64,000 nucleotides of DNA, from assembly GCA_014529385.2 (NCBI GenBank), contig CM043947.1, positions 130,591,891-130,655,890 of the forward strand. Reading direction: 5' to 3'. This document shows, one piece after another, positions 47,236 to 57,118 of the stretch (position 1 is its first letter; each line of letters opens with the position of its first letter). The stretch is from Adiantum capillus-veneris. Taxonomy: Eukaryota; Streptophyta; Polypodiopsida; Polypodiales; Pteridaceae. A program made the translations under genes and the position numbers. Below the pieces are notes generated by a model, which did not search any database, was not told the origin of the DNA, and was given only the letters and a program-made list of their open reading frames with translations.

Positions 47236-48538
47236 ACTGTGTCGTGAAACTGCCTTAACGGAGGGTCCTTTCTACATATAGCCAATTATACTACATTCAT
47301 GAGAATGTCTCATGGTTGGTACCTAGGTGTGACAAAGATTTCACATTCTGTTATGATCCAACTCTTGTTGCAAGGATTTCAGGTACGTGTTGTGGAAAGT
47401 CTCGTCATAGAGTTGCGGTTCGGATTTGTTTGTGTTAAATTCATGCACACTAGGTGTTATGGGCCCTAGTGTTTAACACAATTTCTTCAGAGCGGCATGC
47501 CAAATCATGGACTTTTTTGTCTCTGCAATTTCTTGCACTTCAAGTGCAACTTTTTAAGCCGATTTATGAGTTTACACCCTACCGTACAAGGTAACGGTTG
47601 GGTGTTTACAACCTACCGTGCAAGGTAACGGCTCAGGATGGGAGTCTATGGTTGGATGGTCTATACTCTATGAGCTTACTCCACTACAACCCGCTTTAAA
47701 CCTAGTTGGTTGCCTCCACTCCATATCAAGTATATGGCTGGATACTCACTGGTTGAGTCAAAGTTATCGTCAGTCGTGGAAGACTCTCTGTAAGTGGTTG
47801 GGGTAAGTACCTCACTCTTACTGCTACTATTCATCCCGCACATAGGATGGGCAACTTACAAAGTTTTTTTTCTATTGCTAAAGGATCTGCTAAGAGCATA
47901 TGTTAGCAAAATGCATTCTGAATGGAAGATTCTCTCCCTATTCTAGAATTTGCTTTGGTTTTCAATTTTGAACACCTGTTATGGTGGGGTTGGATACCGA
48001 TTCAATAGTTTCTTTAAGTCAAGGACTTAGTAGGTGTGCTGACAAAGACCGTTGGCGTGTAACCTTCCTTAGGGGTGAACATGTAGTTCTACGTGTTCCA
48101 AAATGTTCAACAGTCTGACATGAGTAAACTCTCTATTCTGTCCCTCAATAGCTATGGGATTTTCAAGATACTCACGCGAGTTGGAAATCTGACTCACAAC
48201 TTCATGGAAAGTTGCGCCAAGGTTTTCTTGCATTTTTCCAATATCTTTCAGAAAATATGAAAATTGGTTATGTCTTTAGACACCTTTTAATTGTGGTTAC
48301 TCCTTTCAAGTACTCAAGTGAGTTATAAATTGAGTTACCATTTAGATCCAAGTGGTTGCAAAAGGACAACAATGTTGACAATCAAGATGTTGCTCTTGGT
48401 TTCATGAACCCCCTCACTGCACCAAGTATCCGATCATAAGGACCATTGGCCTGTGTCAGTGATGCCAATAAGGAAAACATCAGTGTTCTTATGAAGATAC
48501 TATCACTTGTGTTTTCAAGGACGAAAAGGGGGGAGTAA
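47236..48538. other. 3' interior of the short-LTR element, non-coding
   Basis: No recognisable ORF. Holds a short direct repeat (CCTACCGT(A/G)CAAGGTAACGG at about 47578 and 47612) and ends in the polypurine tract AAAAGGGGGGAGTAA at 48524-48538. Confidence 0.6.
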
Positions 48539-48674
48539 TGTTAGAGGCCAAGGGCCACCCTGGAGGTCAAGGACCTAGTCGGCTGCCCACTGGAGAAGGG
48601 ATTGTGCAAGCCAAGGGGCTATAAAGAGGGTGGTTAGGTGGAGGATCGTTCACAGCAGTTCCTAGGGTTCTACA
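48539..48674 (+). repeat. 3' LTR (136 bp) of the short-LTR element
   Basis: Partner of 32209-32332, preceded by the polypurine tract and followed by TAAAT. Its TATA is in GGGGCTATAAAGAGGG. Confidence 0.85.
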
Positions 48675-48682
48675 TAAATACT

Positions 48683-49435
48683 TTAAAAATATTTACTATG
48701 TAAGGCGAGGACAATCCTAGCCCCACGACACAAAAGGCCAGATGCCACAATTTCATCATCAAAACTAAGATCATGAATTGTACATCTGTCATCCACAAAT
48801 TTAACTACGAGAACAAGTCTAGCAAGCGCAGATACACATAAAAGGTTCTTTTTGATCCCAGGTACATACAATGCATCAACAAGTGTGAAAGAACTACCAT
48901 TTTCAACATTAAGCACAATCTTTCTAACTCCTTGAACATGATAAGAGGCATTGTTGGCACAAGTCACTGTATTCCCATGAGGGATAGACTTGATAGAGGT
49001 AAACAAATCACAATGTGAGGAAATGTACTTTGTAGCACCACTGTCAAAATACCACACATGTGAGTCTGCAGCAGTTGACATACATGCATCATGGACAATA
49101 GGATCATAAGGTGCACTTTGGACTAAAAGCCCATTCTGCATCAACATCAGCATCACAACCCCACCACAATCACCTTTGATGGAAACTCTACAATATTTGC
49201 ACTTGTATTGGACCTTGTAGTGGATCCAGCCTCTTTTGCCTTCAATTTTGGACACTGCTTGATCAAGTGATCATTAGCTTTACAGTAATGGCAACACTTA
49301 TCACCAAAATTGCTAGCAGACAAAGTGCTGCCAACAGAAGCATTAGGAATAGAAGTTTTGCCACTCGTAGCAGAACAATAAGAAGTTGTTACATTGTTGT
49401 TCCCACTTTTTCTTTGAGTTGCAATAAAAGCCTGT
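48683..49435 (-). pseudogene. Ty1/copia gag-protease fragment
   Basis: The minus reading begins at about 49435 (QAFIATQRKSGNNN) with a gag zinc knuckle, CHYCKANDHLIKQC (C-x2-C-x4-H-x4-C), then shifts frame into the listed 190-residue stretch. This holds the aspartic protease motif WYFDSGATKYIS and the typical LVDALYVPGIKKNLLCVSAL segment preceding the gag-pre-integrase domain. It stops abruptly about 8 bp past the TAAAT duplication of the neighbouring element, so it is a piece of an older copia into which, or beside which, later elements went. Confidence 0.85.
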
Positions 49436-49439
49436 TCAA

Positions 49440-50298
49440 CAGGTTAGTTGCTTCTGAGCTCGAGGATATGCGTGCAGTTGCTACTGACTTTTACCATGAG
49501 TTACTGTCTGCTGAGCCTCAGTCAAAGCGTCAGGATGCATGCAGGGGGCAGGTTTGGGCACATATGCCTTGTCTTGTGACTGAGGAGATGCATCAGAGGC
49601 TTGAGCTTCCACTTCATCTTGAGGAGCTACACACGGCTCTTAGGGCCCTCCCCCGTGGTAGTTGTTCAAGTGAGGATGAGTTGACTCCCAATTTTTTCTT
49701 GGAGTACTGGGACCTTCCTTGCCTAGATCTCTGTAGTGCTTTTCAGTACATTTTGCACATAGGAGTGATGCCTAACAGCATGAGTGAGGGCTTGATCTAC
49801 CTCATTCCCAAGGAGGGTGGCTCCTTGGATGAGATTCGACAGTGGCGCCCCATCACCATCCTCAACTCAGCCTAAAAAATTCTTGCCAAGGCTTTGAGTT
49901 TGAGGATTCAGCCACTTCTAGAGAGCCTTATACATGGGACTCAAACAGGTTTTGTCAAGGAACGTAGTATCCTTGACAACATCTTTACTCTTTTGGAGGC
50001 TTCTGCCCTAGCATGGCTCCGTGGTGAGGACCTACTGATTCTTCTTCTCGATTTTGAGAAGGCATACGACAGAGTTGACTGGGACTTTCTAGAGGGCACT
50101 CTACGTAGGATGGGCTTCACAGATGCTTGGATCAGAGGGGTGTCAGCTTTGTACAGACAGGCTCACAGTCAGGTACTTTTGGCAAGAGGTAGAGGTGATC
50201 GCTTCATGCTCACACGTTTGGTCAGAAAGGGATGTCCTCTTGCCCCCTTCCTCTTTCTGTTCTATGTGGAGGTGATAAGCAGATTTTTGATGTCGTAG
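49440..50298 (+). pseudogene. LINE (L1-type) reverse transcriptase fragment
   Basis: LEDMRAVATDFYHELLSAEP leads into the RT: LIYLIPKEGGSLDEIRQWRP, then a stop at 49873 where a Tyr is expected (SA*KILAKAL), GTQTGFVKERSILDNIF, LLDFEKAYDRVDWDFL, and RKGCPLAPFLFLFYVE. It breaks off before the YADD active site and lacks endonuclease and RNase H, so both ends are truncated. The sequence differs clearly from the LINE at 4018-8020 and belongs to another lineage. Confidence 0.88.
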
Positions 50299-50354
50299 TG
50301 TTAAGTATGGAGCCTGATTTACCCTTGTAATTTTCTGTGGTAAAAGCGCACATT

Positions 50355-50960
50355 TGTAAGGCCCCCATTATGAGGAGAAGCCATCGTGCGTGAAGGAAAA
50401 TCACTCACCGGAAACCAAAATTTTCACGGCCAAGAATCAGGGGCAACTTTAGGGGCCTCGGGGGCGGAAGCCCTCGAGACTTATTTTTTCCCTCATCGGA
50501 ATATTCTTTTTCACCGGAATATTATGGCCGGACGGCGGTCGGAAAGTGGTCGGAAAACAACCGTCGGTTGGCCAGTGGCCGGTAGCCGGTGGTCGGAAGT
50601 CAATGGCTGGTGGTCGGTGGCCGAATTCAAAAGCGGACTTGTCTTCTCAAGGGCAGCCACACATGGGCGGATTGGAGGGTCCGATTTGGACTTATTCGCA
50701 CAAGGGCGGCTACACATGGCTGCCTCTCATAAGAGAGGGCAGACCTTTTGGCCTATAAAAGGAGGCCAGTTCTACACTCATTTCATAGTGTGAAGTTGAT
50801 GCAACAAGGTGAGTGTGATGTGGTGAGAGTGAAGCAAGGCGGGACCTCTATTAAGGGTTTAATCCCTTTGTAAACTACTTCTTCTTTTGAAGTGCTAAAG
50901 CCATTGAGTGGTTGCTTTCCCGTGGACGTAGCCCACATTGGGTGAACCACGTATATCGTG

Positions 50961-51013
<53 letters not shown>

Positions 51014-51097
51014 CTATAATCTCTTGTGTCTAAATCTATCTCTCTCCATTAAGTAATCTACTCAAATATCTATTTAGCTACGTCTTATTTCCTAACA
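50355..51097 (+). repeat. 5' LTR (743 bp) of the copia element
   Basis: Starts TGTAAGGCCCCCATTATGAG, ends TTTCCTAACA. Contains a TATA-like GGCCTATAAAAGGAGG (about 50748-50763) and a (CT)n run at 50965-51010. Confidence 0.82.
50965..51010. repeat. (CT)n microsatellite within the copia LTR
   Basis: 46-bp CT run. Confidence 0.95.
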
Positions 51098-51099
51098 AC

Positions 51100-51111
51100 T
51101 GGTATCAGAGC
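51100..51111 (+). promoter_or_regulatory. Primer-binding site of the copia element
   Basis: TGGTATCAGAGC two bases after the LTR. Confidence 0.88.
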
Positions 51112-51170
51112 AAGGTTTTCTCATAGCTAAATTATCTCAAGGAAAGGATTCCTTGAATTAAGTGGGAGTT

Positions 51171-52664
51171 ATGGCGGAGGAAGGGAAGCTCAAGATTGAG
51201 AAGTTCAACGGCAAAAACTACCAACATTGGAAGATGCAGATTGAAGACTATCTCTACCAGAAAGATCTCTATTTGCCACTAGGCGGTCTTGCGAAGAAGC
51301 CCGCAACAATGGCAGATGAAGCATGGATTGTCCTTGATCAAAAGGCACTGGGAACAATCCGGTTAAGCTTAGCGTCAATGGTGACCTTCAATGTTTCGGA
51401 GATGAAGACCACGGAGGACTTGATGAAGTCACTTGACGACTTCTACGAGAAACCATCGGCATCCAATAAGGTATTTCTTATGAAGCGCTTGTTCAATCTA
51501 AAGATGGTAGAGAATGGTTCAGTTACAGAACACCTAAATGACTTTAACACAAACATAAGTCAACTTCGATCGGTGAAAATCAATTTCAATGACGAAGTGC
51601 GAGCTCTCCTTATACTATCATCTCTACTAGATAGTTGGGACAGCCTTGTGATGGCTGTAAGTAATTCTATTTCTTGCACAAATACTCTTAAGTTTGATGA
51701 TGTTGTGGGTGTTCTCCTAAGCGAGGAAATACGAAGGAGAAGCACATGAGAATCATCAAGTGCTGCACTGTCAGTGGAAACAAGAGGAAGGCCTAAGGAA
51801 AGGTTCAAAAACCAAAAGGGTCGTGATCGCTCAAGGCAGAGCAAGTCACGCACAAAGTCAGTTCTTGAATGTTGGAACTGCGGCAAGAAGGGCCACGTCA
51901 AGAAGGATTGCTAGTCCAAGAAGAAGAAGGAGGCAGAGTCTCAAAACAACAAGCCAACATCGGAGGCCAATGTGGCAGGTAAAGTAGAGCAAGATGCTCT
52001 AATTCTCTCATTAGACAATGTGTCTAATTCCTGGATAGTAGATTTCAGGGCTTCATTCCATGCGACACCACACAAGCAACATTTCCAAGAGTACACCAAA
52101 GGTAGTTTTGGATATGTATACTTGGGAGATGATGAAGCTTGTGAGATTGTCGGCAAAGGTACAGTTTCTGTCAAAATTGCTAACGGAAATGAATGGAATC
52201 TTAAAGATGTTAGGCATGTTCCTTCTCTTCACAAAAATTTGATCTCTACAGGACAATTGGATGATGAATGTCACAACATTGCATTCGGAAACAAAAGGTG
52301 GAAGATCTCAAAGGGATCTTTGGTGGTTGCCAAGGGAGAAAAAGTCGATACACTTTACTTGTGTCATGTTAGCACGCAACCTTCAGCTTGTGCAGCAACT
52401 ACAGAAGTTGACAGTGCGGTGTGGCACTACCGACTTAGGCATATGAGTGCCAAAGGAATGCAAATCCTTCAAACAAAGAAGCTTCTACCAGGTTTGAAAG
52501 AAGTGGACTTAGAGTTCTGTGAAGATTGTGTTTATGGTAAACAAAAGAGGGTAAAATTTCAAAAATCAGGAAATGAAAGAAAAAATAAAAAACTTAAGTT
52601 GGTTCATTCTGATGTTTGGGGTCCTGCAAGTACACCATCACTTGGTGACTCATGTACTATGTAA
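51171..52664 (+). pseudogene. Copia gag, protease and integrase N-terminus (broken)
   Basis: Gag begins MAEEGKLKIEKFNGKNYQHW, with the retrotransposon gag (UBN2-type) core through 51740. An in-frame TGA at 51747 cuts it. The same frame continues to the zinc knuckle CWNCGKKGHVKKDC (51870-51911), followed at once by TAG. The protease motif reads WIVDFRASFHATPH, so the active-site triplet D-S-G has become D-F-R, which should abolish cleavage. The gag-pre-integrase region (VWHYRLRHMSAKGMQ) and first integrase Asp (HSDVWGPAS) follow, before a frameshift at about 52660. Confidence 0.88.
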
Positions 52665-55050
52665 CATTCATAGACGATGCGACTAGAAAAACATGGGTTT
52701 ATGTCATGAAGAACAAATTGATGTATTTTCCATATTTCAAAGGTGGAAAGCCTTTGTGGAGAATGAAACAGGTACCAAGGTTAAATGCCTCAGATCCGAC
52801 AATGGAGGCGAATATTGCAACCAAGCTTTTGAAAGCTTTTGTGCTAGCAATGGCATTCGGAGGCAAAGGACAACCCTAAGGACACCTCAACAAAATGGGA
52901 TTTCGGAAAGGATGAACAAGACAATCACGGAACGAGCACGAAGCATGCGGCTACATGCAAGCCTACCGCTTGAGTTTTGGGCGGAAGATGTAAGTACGTC
53001 TGTGTACTTAATCAACCGGTCACTCTCAACGGCATTGGATGGGGGAGTTCCAGAAGAGGCATGGACAGGTAAACCAGTGAATTATGCATTTCTCAAAGTG
53101 TTTGGGTGTGAGGCTTTCATGCACATAGATAGAAGCCTAAGATCAAAGATAGATGCAAAGTCCAAAAAGTGTTTCTTCATTGGCTATGGAGAAGGTGACT
53201 TTGGGTATCGCCTATGGAATTCTGAAGATGGTAAAATCTTAAGGAGCAGGGATGTAATTTTTAACGAACAAAATATGTACAAAGATTACTTGGAAAGAAA
53301 ACAAACAAAAGAAACAGGTGATGAGTACATGGAGCTTGAGGACGGTGAAGACTCAAGGACTGCAAATGGTGACAATGTGCAACAACGTCAACCAAATGAG
53401 GAGCCTCAACCTATTCCCCAAAGATCTACAAGAGCAAGTAGACCTCCAGAAAGGTTTGTTCCTTCCTTCAACCATCTCTTGATCTCAGATTCTGGAGAGC
53501 CGGAATCGTACGAAGAAGCTATGCAACATGAATCCAAAGAAAAATGGACGAAGAGCATGCAAGTGGAGATGGACTCACTACATCGCAACCAAACATGGGA
53601 GTTGGTTGAGTTTCCTAAAGGTAAGCGGGCACTTCAAAACAAATGGGTGTACAAGATGAAGGAAGAAGAAGGTGGGAAGAAAAGGTACAAGTCTAGGCTT
53701 GTGGTAAAAGGGTTTTCTCAAAAGAAAGGTATTGACTTCAATGAAATATTTTCTCATGTTGTAAAAATGAACTCAATTAGGCTTGTCTTAAGCCTTGTGG
53801 ATGCTCATGATTTAAATCTCGAGAAAATGGATGTAAATACGGCATTCCCTCACGGTGACTTAGAGGAGGAAATCTACATGCTTCAACCAAAGGGGTATGA
53901 AGTAAAAGGTAAGGAGAAAATGGTTTGCAGATTAAAGAAGAGCTTGTATGGTTTAAAGCAACCATCAAGACAATGTTACTTGAAGTTTGATCGATGGATG
54001 TTGGATCATGGATTCACAAGATGCAACTCGGATCACTGTGTCTACACGAAGAATTTGGGAGATGGGAAGTTCATCATCCTAATTTTGTATGTTGATGACA
54101 TGCTGATTGCAAGTGATAACATGCATGACATCAAAGACCTAAAAGAGGAGTTGTCTAAATATTTTTCAGTGACAGATTTAGGTGCTGCAAAGAGGATACT
54201 TGGTATGAAAATATCAAGGGACAGGACGAAGAAGACAATAAAGCTATCTCAAGAAGATTACATCAAGAAGGTACTAGAAAGTTTTGCAATGCAAAATGCA
54301 AAACCAGTTTCTACACCTTTGGTTGGTCATTTTAAACTAACGAAGGATATGTGTCCAAAGACACAAGAGGAGATAGCCTATATGTCTAAAGTTCCATATG
54401 TTGCAGCGGTAGGTTCTCTAATGTATGCTATGGTCTGGACAAGGCCAGACATTGCACATGCATTGGGAGTTGTGAGTAGGTTCATGGACAACCCAGGTAA
54501 AGAGCATTGGCAAGCTGTGAAGTGGATACTTAGGTATCTAAAAGGGACAACAACAAATGCTTTGTATTTTGGAGGAACTGATATTTTTCTAGAAGGGTAT
54601 GCTGATGCAGATATGGCAGGTGACAAAGATACTCAAAGGAGCACTACTGGCTATGTGTTCACGGTTGGAGGCACAGCAGTAAGCTGGGCTTCAAAGCTGC
54701 AGAAAGTGGTTTCACTTTCTACCACGGAAGCAAAGTATGTAGCAATGACAGAGGCAAGCAAAGAAATTATGTGGCTTCACAGATTCTTAGAAGAGCTTGG
54801 ATTCAAACAAGACAATTGTGTCTTGTACAGTGATAGCCAAAGTGCTATCCATCTTGCGAAGAACTCAGCCTTTCATTCAAGGACAAAGCACATTGAGGTG
54901 AAATATCACTTCATACGCACTCTTTTGGAAGAGGGACAGCTAAAGCTAGGAAAGGTGCATACAAGTGAAAATCCTGCAGACATGTTTACAAAGGTGGTCA
55001 ACAAGGAGAAGTTGAGCTTTTGCTCATCTTCAATCGGCATTCAAGGATAA
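52652..55050 (+). pseudogene. Copia integrase-reverse transcriptase-RNase H (pol)
   Basis: A second frameshift at about 52700 leads into a 785-residue open frame. Integrase core: LRSDNGGEYCNQAFESF and TPQQNGISERMNKTI (second catalytic Asp and the Glu). Reverse transcriptase: WELVEFPKGKRALQNKWVYK, RLVVKGFSQKKGIDF, MDVNTAFPHGDLEEEIYM, SLYGLKQPSRQCYLKF and an intact LYVDDMLIAS active site. RNase H: GYADADMAGDKDTQRSTTGY and SDSQSAIHLAKN, ending FTKVVNKEKL. The RT/RNase H half is well preserved, but the upstream breaks stop production of a full polyprotein. Confidence 0.92.
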
Positions 55051-55055
55051 GAAGT

Positions 55056-55985
55056 TGTTAAGGCGGTTACGCCGCTAGCGGAAGCTAAATAGCGAGAACT
55101 CAACCAACAACAGAATTTGTCAGACGAGGACGGAGCTTGACCCGCAGGCGCATAGAAACAACTAGGTGGGTGTCAAATCACCTATTCGACCTTCTAATGA
55201 CAATCACTACTAAGGAAATCAAATCTAAGTTCTAAAATACGCAAGTGACTGAAATCCGTACTACGAACGAATGCTATACGAAACAAGATCTAGAATCATT
55301 GAATCGATCTCAAACTCAAGGGGAAGTCTATACACTAGGTAAGAACAACACCCTAAAGACTTGAAGTGCAAACTCAACCTATAACCACTCCGTGCGGTAA
55401 ACGCGTATGAAGATAGGCCGAAATATACAGGTGACCGAAACTTGACCCCGATGGTACTAATGTGTAGCTCTACTCATTGTGGTTCTATAGATATGCTGCA
55501 CGCTCAATTCCGACACACGAGTTGGAAGAAAACTCACACCGAAGCTCGTAGGAACTTACCACACATAGAAGCCGATAGCGCGCACTCTTGGTATCTGTGC
55601 GTAGCTCTCGCCATTGCTAACACAATGGCGGTGTCGCTTCTCCAATGGCGGCTCCGTAGCTCGCGTAGCAAGTAGATAAGACTCTCTCTCTCTCTCTCAG
55701 ACACAGTCACGGCGCTCAAAAACTCACTTTGATTAATAATCTCCCCCCTTAGGTTACAAAAACTTTGGCTTATATACCTCAGCCTTGGAGGTGAGAACAT
55801 CTCTAACTAATTATATCAGCAAGTGAAATTACTTCGGGATTACAAGCTGGAAACTCAATTGAGTCCCGTTACTTAATGAATGGCTCAAATCAAAATTAAT
55901 GTCGGAAAGACATTTATTACAATCAATGGTTACAAAATGATGAGTGTGAGCAAAAATGTGGGTGTGATCCTCTGCTGGCTCAACA
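55056..55985 (-). repeat. 3' LTR (930 bp) of the gypsy-like element
   Basis: On the minus strand starts TGTTGAGCCAGCAGAGG and ends ...CGCCTTAACA. Preceded by a strong polypurine tract. TATA in GAGGTATATAAGCC (minus, about 55769-55782). A CT run lies at 55681-55699. Confidence 0.8.
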
Positions 55986-56035
55986 CTCCCCCCCTTCCGC
56001 GTTCATGTCGTCCCTAACATGACTTTTATGCTTGG

Positions 56036-57094
56036 TCAATAAAGTCCTATCGTCCTGAGCATCTGCAAATGTGATTCGTATCGTAGGTTGCCGATGGTCA
56101 AGGTTGGGACGAATATTTTGCTTTCGTGGGTGAAAAAGCCGGTGTAGAAAGCTTCTTCGAATGTTTGCATGTGGAAGCTAGGCAAAAATATAATCCTTTG
56201 GTATAGGAGGTGTAACACTTTTGGAGAAGGATACAATGAAAGATCGTACATCATATCAGACACTGTGTCGGCCGTCGATAGTAGACTCGAGGTCGTGGCT
56301 TTATCTAGCGCGAACACTTCAATGCAAGCTAAGAGAGTCCTGTAGATTTTCTTGAGCATCTGACATGAAAGGTTAGGAGAGCCAGTAAAGAGCTTGATGG
56401 TGCCCGTTAGGGTTTTCACCATGTAGGCTTTACCTATTCTCTCTCCTGCCTTTGGTCCTGGCATCCTGGGATAATTAAGCCAATTTGGCTTCTTTTCTGC
56501 AATTCTGCCATGCTCTTTCTAGTTTCTGACTCTTGGTACCGGGCAGAAGGTTGCATCCTCCCGGATCTCCTTTGGTGCCTCCACCAAGTAGATGAGGTAG
56601 GCTGGGTATTTGTTCAGCCAACCTTTCCTCCATCTAGGTTGTGAATCTACTATCTTCTTTGATTGTTCCTCCTTTGTGATGTCGCCTTCGTTAAGAGCGA
56701 CATACTGCTCTCCTTCTAGTTTCTTTTTCGTCTTTAGCACTTCAAATTTCATCAAAGGGAAAGGCAGGCAGGGTTGCATCCACTGTTCATGGAGCACTTT
56801 TGTGTCTAGTCCCTGAAGTCTAATGGAGATTAGGAGTCTTCTCTCCCATTCCATTTCCGCCTTGGCACTCTCCTCTGCTGACTTTTCTATTTGGTCATGG
56901 AGCCTTTGTTCTTCTTCTTCAGAGATTCTTGAAGTCGAGGCCACCTCTTGAGCTGGGGCTGGATCTTCAATTGTGGTTGCCTCTCCAGTTTCTCGTAGCT
57001 CTATGGCTGCTCCACCTGATTCTTCGTGTGGTGTCTCTGTCTCTCTTCTTTGTTGCTCTTGTACATCTTGGAGCTGTTTTGCGGAGGGCCTCAT
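56036..57094 (-). CDS. C-terminal part of the env-position ORF series
   Basis: Two frames, 57094-56519 (191 residues) and 56464-56036 (142 residues), follow the 730-residue frame on the same strand with gaps of about 25 and 55 bp. The first is Glu/Gln-rich with a likely coiled coil (EEEEQRLHDQIEKSAEESAK), then a globular end (KGWLNKYPAYLIYLVEAPKE). The second reads KAYMVKTLTGTIKLFTGSPN. They may be one protein with the upstream frame, split by frameshifts. No family recognised, and no transmembrane segment to support a real envelope function. Confidence 0.5.
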
Positions 57095-57118
57095 TCTCTG
57101 TCCGTAGTGTTTGATTTT

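Larger units (their letters stand above)
32209..48674 (+). mobile_element. Short-LTR (gypsy-type) retroelement carrying two nested insertions
   Basis: Left LTR 32209-32332 (TGTCAGGCCAAGGG...TTCTACA) and right LTR 48539-48674 (TGTTAGAGGCCAAGGG...TTCTACA) align along their length apart from a 12-bp indel (GACCTAGTCG region) and scattered changes. TAAAT flanks the outside of both (32204-32208 and 48675-48679). A primer-binding site follows the left LTR and a polypurine tract (AAAAGGGGGGAGTAA) precedes the right one. These four hallmarks support a single insertion. The interior, minus the nested elements at 32439-35382 and 39196-47235, is about 5.2 kb with no recognisable gag or pol, so it is non-autonomous or gutted. 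Confidence 0.85.
50355..55055 (+). mobile_element. Ty1/copia (Tork-like) retrotransposon, 3' end displaced
   Basis: 5' LTR 50355-51097, PBS at 51100, gag from 51171, protease, integrase, reverse transcriptase and RNase H to 55050, in the usual copia order. The 3' LTR is absent because a minus-strand gypsy-like element starts at 55056. The missing half should lie beyond the right edge. Confidence 0.9.

Noticed and set aside
39188-47243. 8-bp target duplication of the hAT-type element
   Set aside because: AGTGCCAT on the left and ACTGTGTC on the right do not match convincingly.
55442-55800. Small ORFs in the 55.4-55.8 kb region
   Set aside because: They lie within the gypsy-like LTR and show no conserved motif.
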